Assembly (NCBI GenBank): GCA_964464175.1
Contig: CAYXFD010000009.1
Span: 29,292-93,291 of the forward strand
Origin: CAYXFD01 sp964464175
Lineage (GTDB): Bacteria; Cloacimonadota; Cloacimonadia; Cloacimonadales; JAJBBL01
Direction: 5' to 3'
Length of the DNA: 64,000 nucleotides
Shown: positions 56,627-64,000 of the stretch, piece after piece
Numbering within the stretch: the stretch's first letter is position 1
How the letters are laid out: every line of letters begins with the position of its first letter
Notes under the pieces: generated by a model
The model's database searches: none
What the model was told of the DNA's origin: nothing
The model's input: only the letters and a program-made list of their open reading frames with translations
Made by a program: the position numbers and the translations under genes

Positions 56627-58651
56627 TCAAACCCTTAGATACTTACAAACAAACGCCATCACATCCGCCGACATTTCCAGCCCCTTCGTCATACTGCTCG
56701 CTCCGTGAGCTGACTGAATCTGGGTATAAAGCAGCAGCGGCAGTTCCTGATCCCCTTTTTCCTGCAGAGCTGCTGCAAATTTAAAAGAATGTCCCGGTAC
56801 CACTCTGTCATCATGATCAGCCGTTACCACCATTGTTGCCGGATACTTCACCCCCTCTTTGACATTATGAAGCGGTGAATATTTCAGCAGATTATGAAAA
56901 TGCTCCTCTTCCTCCGGATTACCGTATTCCACCATCCAGCCCCAGCCGCAGGTGAATTTATGGAATCTGAGCATGTCGAGAACCCCCATCGAGGGTACGG
57001 CAACCTTGAAAAGGTCAGGTCTCTGCAGCATACAGGCACCAACGAGCAAGCCGCCGTTAGAACCGCCGTTAATGGCAATTTTCTCGGGATTAGTATATTT
57101 ATTCTCGATGAGGTATTCCGCAGCAGCGATAAAATCATCAAAGACATTCTGCTTTTTCAGCAGCATTCCGTCTTTATGCCATTTTTCTCCATATTCACCC
57201 CCGCCTCTCAGATTGGCAATGACATAGATACCCCCTTTCTCCAGGAAGAGCTGTCTGTTTGGACTAAACCCCGGCATGAGTGAAACGTTAAACCCGCCGT
57301 AACCGTAGAGGATTACAGGATTATTTCCATCTTTTTTTATCCCTTTTTTATGGATGAGAGTCATCGGCACCCGGCAGCCGTCTTTCGATTCATAAAAAAC
57401 CTGCTCGGAAACGATATCTTCAAAATCACCTTTCACCGCATCTCTTCGATAGAAAGTGAGTTTATCAGCCGGAATATCGTAATGATAAACCTCATTCGGG
57501 CGAACAAAGGAAGTAAAAACGAAGAATCCTTCCTTATCCTCCTTTTTACCAGAGACGAAATAAGCCGAACCCTGATAGGGAAGCTCAATCTCTTTCTGAA
57601 ATATCCCTTCCGGATCTAAAATCTCTATTTTTGACTGCACGTCTTTGACAAAGAGAGCAATAATCCTCTTCCCTGCTATTTCGGCATCTTCCAGCAGGTA
57701 ATCCCTCTCCGGAATTATCTCCTCCCAGTTTTCTTCGCCCGGACTTTTCAGATTGACTTTCAGCAGACGGTAGTTCTGGGCATTTTTATTGGTGAAGATA
57801 TAAAATGTATCTTCTTCATAACCGTCATAGATCCGGCAGTCATACTCATAACCTTCAAAGAGGGTCTGGAAGCCGGCATTCTCATCGTCTAACGGTTTGA
57901 AGATGACCGCTTCACCGGAAGTCCCTTCGCTGACGTAGATAAAGAGGTATTTCTCGTCATCTGAGACATAAGCGCCGAGAAATCTTTGCGGATTCTCCTT
58001 ATCTTCATAGATGAGTTTGTCATCCTCCTGCCTGTCGCCGAGCTTGTGATAATAGACCTTTTGATTCCGGGTCTGCTTGAAATCTTCTTCGTTATCGAAA
58101 CGGCTGTAAAAGAAACCCTCTCTATACCAGGATGCTCCGGTAAACTTCATCTTGACGAGTTTTTCTTTCAGAAATTCTTTCTTTTCGCTGTCCAGCAGCC
58201 AAAACTCTCCGGCATCAGCACCAGCCTCATTGATCATATAGACAAAATATTTATAGTCTCTGGAATTGCCTGCCCTGTAAGCTCCGGTGGTACCGTCTTC
58301 TGACAGGGTATTCGGATCGAAGAAGAGCTCCGCTTCCGAAGCGAGAGTTCTTTTCCGGTAGATTACCCATTGGTTCTGCAAACCGTCATTTTTCAGAAAA
58401 TAATACCATTCTCCCAGCTTGACGGGAGTACTCTCTTTCTGATAATCGTTCAGCTCTTTCAGTCTCTGCAGGAAATCCCTCCGTTCGGGATACTCGTTCA
58501 ATACCGACTCGGTCAGCTCCTGCTGCTTCTTCACCCATTCCATCGTCTCCGGTGAATGGTCATCCTCCAGCCAGCGGTAAGGGTCTTTTACCTTCACCCC
58601 AAAAAACGCATCCTCGATCTGCTCTTTCTTCGTCTCCGGATACCTGATCAT
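56627..58651 (-). CDS. Prolyl oligopeptidase (S9A family serine peptidase)
   Basis: 674 residues, near the usual 680-710. The first ~400 residues are the seven-bladed propeller domain; the C-terminal part is an alpha/beta-hydrolase. The catalytic triad is visible as Ser531 in GGSNGG, an Asp in TADHDDRVVP (614-615) and His649 in QSAHGAS. 'LRGGGEYGEKWH' forms part of the oxyanion region. There is no signal peptide, so it should act in the cytosol on proline-containing oligopeptides, fitting a peptide-fermenting lifestyle. AAGGAG precedes the ATG. It stands alone, with repeat-rich non-coding DNA on both sides. Confidence 0.93.
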   Translation of the reverse strand: MIRYPETKKEQIEDAFFGVKVKDPYRWLEDDHSPETMEWVKKQQELTESVLNEYPERRDFLQRLKELNDYQKESTPVKLGEWYYFLKNDGLQNQWVIYRKRTLASEAELFFDPNTLSEDGTTGAYRAGNSRDYKYFVYMINEAGADAGEFWLLDSEKKEFLKEKLVKMKFTGASWYREGFFYSRFDNEEDFKQTRNQKVYYHKLGDRQEDDKLIYEDKENPQRFLGAYVSDDEKYLFIYVSEGTSGEAVIFKPLDDENAGFQTLFEGYEYDCRIYDGYEEDTFYIFTNKNAQNYRLLKVNLKSPGEENWEEIIPERDYLLEDAEIAGKRIIALFVKDVQSKIEILDPEGIFQKEIELPYQGSAYFVSGKKEDKEGFFVFTSFVRPNEVYHYDIPADKLTFYRRDAVKGDFEDIVSEQVFYESKDGCRVPMTLIHKKGIKKDGNNPVILYGYGGFNVSLMPGFSPNRQLFLEKGGIYVIANLRGGGEYGEKWHKDGMLLKKQNVFDDFIAAAEYLIENKYTNPEKIAINGGSNGGLLVGACMLQRPDLFKVAVPSMGVLDMLRFHKFTCGWGWMVEYGNPEEEEHFHNLLKYSPLHNVKEGVKYPATMVVTADHDDRVVPGHSFKFAAALQEKGDQELPLLLYTQIQSAHGASSMTKGLEMSADVMAFVCKYLRV

Positions 58652-58960
58652 TTCTCTCTCCTTTAGAATTCAATTTCTTCTCCAAAAAAATGATAATTGC
58701 TCAAATTGGTCAATGAATATCATCACAACCGTTTTCCCTGTCTCCCGATTTCTGAGCACTCTTTTTTCTTCTTCGAAAAAACACCCTCTATATATAAAGG
58801 CATAACAAAATCCTTTACTTCCTCGGCAGGAAAGCCTTGCAATGCCGTCTGTAAGGGACAGAAAAAAATGTCAGTTTATCTGCGCTGATCAGTTTTTGGG
58901 TGGTTATCACTGTATTTTTTTTCTTACTGCCTGCTATCTCATCCTCAGGTTTTTCTTCGT

Positions 58961-59016
58961 TCACAGGGCTTCCAGCTCTGTTATTAACAGGACAAGGGCA
59001 GGGACGCCCTTGTTAC
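58961..59016. repeat. REP-like double hairpin, copy 3
   Basis: A slightly diverged copy of the element at 55379 and 55669: GGGCTTCCAGCTCTG then CAAGGGC...GCCCTTG. It lies 50-60 bases before the left 66-bp repeat array. The 58652-58960 stretch shows no gene. Confidence 0.65.
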
Positions 59017-59061
59017 ATGCTCACTGCTCTCCCACCGGACGTGCTCTTCCTCTCATTTTTT

Positions 59062-59375
59062 AACAATGCTTCTGAATTGTCTTGAAGCGAAGAGGAAATA
59101 ACACACATGGGATTGCTCTTTTTTTTTAACCATCGTCCCTGAACTGCATGAAGCGAAGCGAAAATGACTCGCATGGGATCGCTCTTTTTTTTTAACCATC
59201 GTCCCTGAACTGCATTGAAGCGAAGAGGAAACAACACACATAGGATTGCTCTTTTTTTTAACCATCGACCCAGAACTGCATGAAGCGAAGCGAAAATGAC
59301 TCGCATGGGTTTGTTCTTTTTTTTTAATCATCGTCCCTGAACTGCATGAAGCGAAGCGAAATGCAGTTCAGGGAC
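59062..59375. repeat. Left array of ~66-bp direct repeats with terminal hairpin
   Basis: Five units begin at gaagcgaag (59084, 59150, 59217, 59282, 59348), so the spacing is 66, 67, 65 and 66. Two subtypes alternate: 'gaagcgaagcgaaaatgact' and 'gaagcgaagaggaaa(t/c)aaca'. Each full unit ends in a long T-run followed by 'aaycatcg' and a 'ccctgaactgcat' segment. The last unit is cut short by a perfect 15-bp hairpin (59333-59347 with 59361-59375). The same array reappears at 63760-64000. Confidence 0.85.
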
Positions 59376-59427
59376 AATACAAAATATGGGCGGGTGGGCG
59401 GGTAAAGATAAGAAAGAATAAACGGTT

Positions 59428-61917
59428 TTATATCATATCAGATACCTGATAACCCATATTGCGGTAACCCTTCAGTCTTTTTTGATACATTGCCGCCAGG
59501 ACGGCTACTTCCATATCGACATAGTCATATATCACAACTTCTGTCTTTGCTTTATTTGTGCGGTGCAGTCTTCCTGCATATTGTTGTAACAACCCTTTCC
59601 ATGAGATAGGCAGAGTTAAAAAAAGTGTATCAAGTCTGCTATCATCAAATCCTTCACCAATATATTTTCCTGTTCCGATGATTATTCTTTCTTCGTTTTC
59701 GGAAATGGATTTCAGTCTTTTCATTACATCTTGGAACTGCTTCTTGCCCATACCCCCTTTGAGAACGATAATATGTTTGGCAAAACCGGATAGTTTTTCA
59801 AAAAAGAAATCTACATGGGCTTTCCGTTCGGTAAGAATCAGTGGACTTTTTCCTTGCACCACAGCAGAGATAATATCATTTATAATAAGATCATTTCTGT
59901 TGTCGTCTTTAATCAAAGCCTGATACAATTGATTAATATATACTTCCGTTTGCTTTAACTCTTCAGGCATCCGGAAACCGGTCTGCTTAACGATTACTTT
60001 TTGGTGAAAGCTCTGTTTACTGTTTTTTCGGCGATAGTCAACTCTATAGCGAATATCACCGCATTGCATGAAAACAATGGGATGATGACCGTCTTTTCGT
60101 ACCGGTGTAGCTGTAAGTCCATAGACATATTTTGCCTTTGCCTCCCTGAGTACCTGTTCGAAGCTGAATGCCGATATATGATGGCATTCATCCACTATAA
60201 CCATACCGTAATCTCGTACGAAATCCTTCACTTTCCCGTCGCGAAATAGACTCTGAATCAAAGCAATATCGATCTTATTTTTTCTGTTATCTTTTCCGGC
60301 TCCGATCTCTCCTATCTCCTCTGATTCTAAATTTGTGAAGCAGGCAACTCGTTCTTTCCATTGCTGTAACAATTGTTTCCTATGAACAACTATCAGGGTG
60401 CTCGTTCTTCTTGCAGCAATGAGCCAAAGAGCAACAATCGTCTTACCGAAGGCAGTGGTAGCAGACAGAACACCGTTATCATGTTTTAAAAGCTCTTTAG
60501 CTGCTGCTAATTGCTCCTCTCTGAGCGTTCCTTTGAACTCGAAATTCTGCCTTTTCCCATGATGCGTTTTATCTTCTATAATTACCTTTACTCCGGCTTT
60601 GCTGAAGAGCGATAACAATTCATCAAAACACCCTCTCGGAACGGCAATATGTTTCTCAAAATCCGAAGCGAGATTGATGATTCTCGGTTTGTTATATATC
60701 GGCAGACGCATCGCCTGTGCCCGGTAATATTCGGGATTCCGGAAAGCTGAGAGACGGATAATCCGGTTCAACAGTTTTGAAGAGAGACCCTCCTTTTCAA
60801 TATAAAGCATATTGCTTGTTACAACTTTAACTTGATTAGGCAGTATTCCAAATTCATTATCAGTTTCGGGAGATTTTTCCCATGGTAAAATCTCTGCTTC
60901 AGCGCTTCCTTGATCAAAACAATCTTCCCCGATAGATTCTCTGAGTTTACCGTCAGCCCTTTCTTCTTTCATTAACTCGGAGGATAACGCAGCAATTTTG
61001 CTGTAAGAGATTCTTTCAATTTCTGCAAGAAACGCCCATTGATCCTCAATAATCCTCAAATCCCTATCCAGGAAAAGGCTGTTACCGGCTTTTCTTACTT
61101 CCTTCTGCATAGGCAATGCGATAAGATTCCCAAATCCTCCTTTAGGCATTGTATCCTGATTGGGGAAAATTCTGTCATACGAGTTCAAACCAATCTGATA
61201 TCGTCTTTCCATTGTGATTGTTAACAATATGGTGCCTAACTTTCTTGCCATTTTTGCCGGAACAGGAGCATCGAAAAATATCCATAAATGGGCTCCGTCT
61301 CCTGAACGTGATATTTCTATGTATGCCGGAATATCATACAGGATACAGGTCTCATAACAAGCTTTAACATCGTTACGCCATTCCCTGTTGTCAAAATCAA
61401 ACGCCAGAAGAAAACAGCTATCGTCTTGTAGTAAAGGATAGATACCAATGACTACATCACCCTGTAAATGCCTGTAGTATTGATTGCTGTCGAGTGGTAT
61501 CAGTTTTCTGTATTCGCAGCTTACACAAGAAATTTTTCTATATTTCCCGCATTTACCGGCTTTCCAGTCATTCAGGCAAGCCGGGGAGTATCCCGATTTG
61601 CCGTTCTTTGCTGTCCACCTAACAGCAAATACATCTTCTCTGCCTCTAAACAGGCTCTTGAAGAGCTGCACTTTTTCTTTAGGAGATGAGAGACTATTTA
61701 CCTTTTGGTGTTTGATACCGATACATGATGCAGCATCTTTAACTTTGTCTGTTTCGCTACATTCGTAGAATTCCTCTTCCTTGTTCCTTTTAAATTCTGT
61801 TGAGTTGTATTCTTTGATAATAGCTTTGAGACGATTATTCTCCTGCTGTAGCTTAGCGATTCTTTGTTTAGCTTCAATAAGCTGTTGCTCAATTGTTTCG
61901 TCTTTGATTGAAATCAT
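59428..61917 (-). CDS. TOTE-type archaeo-eukaryotic primase fused to superfamily 2 helicase
   Basis: 829 residues. A coiled coil (about 7-38) comes first. The primase domain (about 80-300) has a zinc-like Cys set (114, 123, 131, 134), the AEP metal motif FDFD (Asp174, Asp176) and SRSGDGAH (His210). An SF2 helicase follows: Walker A ATTAFGKT (486-493), DECH box (576-579), GLTATP motif III and the motif VI segment QQYAGRLHRT. This is the layout of the primase-helicase proteins of TOTE conflict systems, which are thought to work against mobile DNA. It begins 28 bases after the AbiEii toxin gene on the same strand, so the three genes likely form one operon. The partner nucleases often seen with TOTE genes are not in view. 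Confidence 0.85.
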   Translation of the reverse strand: MISIKDETIEQQLIEAKQRIAKLQQENNRLKAIIKEYNSTEFKRNKEEEFYECSETDKVKDAASCIGIKHQKVNSLSSPKEKVQLFKSLFRGREDVFAVRWTAKNGKSGYSPACLNDWKAGKCGKYRKISCVSCEYRKLIPLDSNQYYRHLQGDVVIGIYPLLQDDSCFLLAFDFDNREWRNDVKACYETCILYDIPAYIEISRSGDGAHLWIFFDAPVPAKMARKLGTILLTITMERRYQIGLNSYDRIFPNQDTMPKGGFGNLIALPMQKEVRKAGNSLFLDRDLRIIEDQWAFLAEIERISYSKIAALSSELMKEERADGKLRESIGEDCFDQGSAEAEILPWEKSPETDNEFGILPNQVKVVTSNMLYIEKEGLSSKLLNRIIRLSAFRNPEYYRAQAMRLPIYNKPRIINLASDFEKHIAVPRGCFDELLSLFSKAGVKVIIEDKTHHGKRQNFEFKGTLREEQLAAAKELLKHDNGVLSATTAFGKTIVALWLIAARRTSTLIVVHRKQLLQQWKERVACFTNLESEEIGEIGAGKDNRKNKIDIALIQSLFRDGKVKDFVRDYGMVIVDECHHISAFSFEQVLREAKAKYVYGLTATPVRKDGHHPIVFMQCGDIRYRVDYRRKNSKQSFHQKVIVKQTGFRMPEELKQTEVYINQLYQALIKDDNRNDLIINDIISAVVQGKSPLILTERKAHVDFFFEKLSGFAKHIIVLKGGMGKKQFQDVMKRLKSISENEERIIIGTGKYIGEGFDDSRLDTLFLTLPISWKGLLQQYAGRLHRTNKAKTEVVIYDYVDMEVAVLAAMYQKRLKGYRNMGYQVSDMI

Positions 61918-61945
61918 TTCTTATCCCTGCCACATTCTCCTGACA

Positions 61946-62812
61946 TTAGCGAATAACCACCAATTCAACAAGCTTGAGAAAGAAACCTTCAGACCAGTTT
62001 TCCAGTTGCCGGTAGTCATTTATAAAGGGTCTCACATCTTCTTTAGCTTTTGAGAAATCTATCGTTTTTATGCGTTTCTGTAATATCTCATGAAGCAGCA
62101 GCAGTGTCAGTTTATCGCTCTTGTTGAGATGACCGGACTGCTTTAACCTATATCCCAGATGCTTTATATTCAGATGTATCTTTTGTTTCAGAAACCAGAT
62201 TAAGTCGTACCAATCCCGACCTTTTACCCGTTCTTTCCAGCCCCGGGCAAGAAGAGCATGCATTTTTCCGGCAAACTGATCAGGGAGGCTCATTAGCCTC
62301 ACATTAAAAGGTAACGGATCCAACAATACTCTGAATTCACTTGCGAAACTGCAGGGCGGAAAAGGATCAAGTTCGAATTTTACCTTTATCATCTCGTTTC
62401 TGTGAAGATTGTGACATATTCCTTGAGGAACAGAGAGAGAAAAAAAAGTGTTCAAGGTGTTTGCTTTTACGAAGGCAGATTCTATTCTATCCGATGTTTT
62501 CTTAACAGAATCAACATCCGCTTCAATTCCCCATGATATCATCTCATTCCTGACACTATTAAGATAGCTCTCTAAACTGAAATCCTCGTTCTGTGTGAGC
62601 AAAGAAAAATCAAGATCTTCGGAAAAACGATCAAGATTGTGAAAGATACTTAAAGAAGTTCCCCCATAAAAAGCCGAATGCTCAAAGAATCCGGCTCTCC
62701 ATAAACCCAAAAGCGTTATCTCCTGTATAATTCTTCTCAGAGTGTATTTGTAGTCTTCTTGAGTTTGGAGTTTATGCTTCTGTATAAGATCATTTAAAGG
62801 GTGATTAATCAT
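61946..62812 (-). CDS. AbiEii-type nucleotidyltransferase toxin
   Basis: 288 residues from ATG 62812, which overlaps the end of the antitoxin gene by eight bases, indicating translational coupling. The nucleotidyltransferase motif is present: GGTSLS (50-55) and SEDLDFS with Asp66 and Asp68. AbiEii toxins (type IV TA and phage abortive infection) transfer nucleotides, in MenT relatives onto tRNA acceptor stems. The length is in the normal range. An in-frame upstream start at 62869 lacks a ribosome site and would overlap more. Confidence 0.9.
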   Translation of the reverse strand: MINHPLNDLIQKHKLQTQEDYKYTLRRIIQEITLLGLWRAGFFEHSAFYGGTSLSIFHNLDRFSEDLDFSLLTQNEDFSLESYLNSVRNEMISWGIEADVDSVKKTSDRIESAFVKANTLNTFFSLSVPQGICHNLHRNEMIKVKFELDPFPPCSFASEFRVLLDPLPFNVRLMSLPDQFAGKMHALLARGWKERVKGRDWYDLIWFLKQKIHLNIKHLGYRLKQSGHLNKSDKLTLLLLHEILQKRIKTIDFSKAKEDVRPFINDYRQLENWSEGFFLKLVELVVIR

Positions 62813-63425
62813 TATTTCTCCATAATTCGACAAGGAAAATAAGATTCTTGTGGTTGGCAGCTTGTGCATACTGTTCTATTCTATCTCTCTGCAGTTCTTT
62901 GATACTATAAGGGGAAATTCTCAGGTCATCGAAGATAAGCTCTTTAAACTCTCTGATGTCCTTCTGAACCGGCAACAGGTAAAGCTTGTCACACAGAGCT
63001 TTTTCAGGCGTGGCGATTAGAAAGCTTACCCCTTCCCGCCGGTGGATTTCATAACCAAGAGCATAATAATCACTTTTCAACTGCTGATATGAATAGAAAC
63101 CAATCGGTGTTTGATAGCTTTTCTTTCGGGAAGTCGTTACCGAAGTAATATTGTAAGCCCTTTCCGGTATCAAACCGTAATATGACAAAGCAAAGTCGGT
63201 TGAAATGTATGACGGTCCATACAGAAGATTGGCAACAGTCTCTTTTACCAGAGGTGTTTTGTAATGAGCTGCCAATACATACAGCCCTCTTTTGAGGGAG
63301 ACCAACTCTCCCGAAGCTAACAACTTTGATATCTTATTGCGTGGATAGCGATAATCCGACAATAGATGAGAGATATACTGATAATCTACCGGTTGTATCG
63401 CTATCTGATTAAGTTTAGCATTCAT
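62805..63425 (-). CDS. AbiEi-type antitoxin and transcriptional repressor
   Basis: 206 residues from ATG 63425 with GGAGG just upstream; an upstream in-frame ATG at 63458 lies inside the operator palindrome. The N-terminal winged-helix ('YISHLLSDYRYPRNKISKLLASG', then LVSLKRGLYVL) is the AbiEi DNA-binding domain, followed by the AbiEi_1 C-terminal domain ('PSYISTDFALSYYGLIPE', 'ATPEKALCDKLYL'). It should neutralise AbiEii and repress its own promoter. Confidence 0.9.
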   Translation of the reverse strand: MNAKLNQIAIQPVDYQYISHLLSDYRYPRNKISKLLASGELVSLKRGLYVLAAHYKTPLVKETVANLLYGPSYISTDFALSYYGLIPERAYNITSVTTSRKKSYQTPIGFYSYQQLKSDYYALGYEIHRREGVSFLIATPEKALCDKLYLLPVQKDIREFKELIFDDLRISPYSIKELQRDRIEQYAQAANHKNLIFLVELWRNND

Positions 63426-63436
63426 GTCACCTCCAG

Positions 63437-63475
63437 TATGTTGACAATATGTCCACATAGCTGCGGTGAGTCAAG
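63437..63475 (-). promoter_or_regulatory. Promoter with overlapping palindromic operator for abiE-TOTE operon
   Basis: A near-perfect palindrome TATGT-N-GACA-N3-TGTC-N-ACATA spans 63437-63459, 12 bases before the antitoxin ATG. On the minus strand a TTGACT (-35) lies 17 bases before CATATT (-10), and the -10 falls inside the palindrome. Repressor binding would therefore block transcription. This fits AbiEi autoregulation at inverted repeats. Confidence 0.65.
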
Positions 63476-63566
63476 AAAAATTACTGAATAGCAATCATAT
63501 AACCTATTGAAGGAATGATTATATCCTATGATCACCGTTCCTAACGTGCATACAGCCCCATCTCGT

Positions 63567-63595
63567 CATTCTGGCACAAGCAGGAATCCATGCCC
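63567..63595. repeat. Isolated 'gtcattctggc...ggaatccatg' motif
   Basis: The segment resembles the widespread bacterial REP-like motif of the GTCATTCCxGCxxxxGCxGGAATCC type. It is a single copy here. Confidence 0.35.
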
Positions 63596-63619
63596 TGCTC
63601 TTCGCTGCTTTCCTGGTTA

Positions 63620-63723
63620 CCCTACACCTATCTGACAACTCATTTTTGCCGATACCGAACGGTGGTATAAATAGACTGACGTATGAGTGGTCAGACACCG
63701 GTTGCAGCCAATCAGGTGTAGGG
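63620..63723. repeat. MITE-like ~104-bp nested inverted repeat
   Basis: The outer arms CCCTACACCT (63620-63629) and AGGTGTAGGG (63714-63723) are perfect. The inner arms TCTGACAACTCAT (63631-63643) and ATGAGTGGTCAGA (63683-63695) match 12 of 13. The right side has an 18-base asymmetry between inner and outer arms. No coding potential. Confidence 0.5.
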
Positions 63724-63759
63724 GATAATCATGCTGCTTTTGTCAATGCCCTGAAATGC

Positions 63760-64000
63760 ATTGAAGCGAAGAGGAAATAACACACATAGGATTGTTCTTT
63801 ATTTTTTAACCATCGACCCTGAACTGCATGAAGCGAAGCGAAAATGACTCGCATGGGTTTGTTCTTTTTTTTTAATCATCGTTCCTGAACTGCATGAAGC
63901 GAAGAGGAAATAACACACATGGGATTGCTCTTTTTTTAATCATCTTTCCTGAACTGCATGAAGCGAAGAGGAAATAACACACATGGGATTGCTCTTTTTT
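63760..64000. repeat. Right array of ~66-bp direct repeats (continues past the window)
   Basis: Units begin at gaagcgaag at 63763, 63830, 63896 and 63960 (spacing 67, 66, 64), in the same orientation and with the same two subtypes as the left array. The array is cut by the window edge. Together with the left array it brackets the abiE-TOTE genes. Confidence 0.85.

Noticed and set aside
59013..59331. Two overlapping minus-strand ORFs (97 and 92 residues) through the left 66-bp array
   Set aside because: They are translations of the repeat itself. Unit spacings of 65, 66 and 67 break the frame, and the T-runs give poly-Lys, so they are not credible proteins.
59062..59375. CRISPR array
   Set aside because: The whole ~66-bp unit is repeated with no unique spacers, units vary by subtype and no cas gene is present.

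Overview
The window looks like a piece of a draft or metagenome-assembled chromosome (a 100-N scaffold gap lies at 7211-7310) from an anaerobic FCB-group bacterium, most likely Candidatus Cloacimonadota. This is inferred from type IX secretion (T9SS) C-terminal tails with NYPNPFNPET motifs, giant secreted FN3/InlB-like/GLUG/beta-helix proteins, a REP-associated transposase with its palindromes, and class I aldolase plus PEP carboxykinase genes. The phylum call is an inference.

Region 1 (1-26.2 kb) encodes surface proteins. It holds the tail of an Ig/FN3 protein and then a 1,718-residue multidomain protein carrying two C-terminal FGE-sulfatase (C-type-lectin-fold) modules. The last ~115 bp of each module have the codon pattern expected of diversity-generating retroelement (DGR) variable regions: NNC codons that differ only at codon positions 1 and 2. 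No reverse transcriptase or template repeat is visible in the window, so any DGR machinery must act from elsewhere or lie in the gap. Next come a RAYT transposase bracketed by REP palindromes, the gap, and an 18.8-kb gene for a ~6,259-residue T9SS-exported protein. That protein contains 23 beta-helix repeats around an almost invariant 17-residue motif, and ends at a strong terminator.

Region 2 (26.5-34.4 kb, minus strand) has a soluble-adenylyl-cyclase-like cyclase/ATPase/TPR protein, a heavy-metal P-type ATPase and a T9SS-exported C45-type N-terminal-nucleophile hydrolase. Region 3 (34.9-37.8 kb, plus strand) is a compact set of a Cys-rich DUF3795 protein, a MobB-like NTPase with an extra Cys cluster and a small kinase-fold protein, followed by class I fructose-bisphosphate aldolase. 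PEP carboxykinase converges on the aldolase gene across a bidirectional terminator. Region 4 (39.8-42.5 kb) is the conserved rng-rplU-rpmA operon on the minus strand and, divergently, four tRNA genes (fMet, Met/CAT, Arg, His).

Region 5 (42.5-55.2 kb) has a YjjG-type HAD phosphatase and an EamA transporter (plus strand), a heterodimeric ABC exporter pair with a GNAT acetyltransferase (minus strand), and a tripartite RND efflux operon (TolC, adaptor, pump; plus strand). Region 6 (55.2-59.4 kb) is a repeat field of duplicated segments and REP-like hairpins around a prolyl oligopeptidase gene. Region 7 (59.0-64.0 kb) is a small defence island, AbiEi antitoxin - AbiEii toxin - TOTE-type primase/helicase, read from one operator-bearing promoter. 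It is bracketed by two direct arrays of the same ~66-bp repeat.

The best candidates for something new are the paired DGR-like variable regions, the repeat-bracketed AbiE-TOTE island, and the recurrent Arg/Asn/Ser-rich inserts and invariant beta-helix motif of the giant protein.
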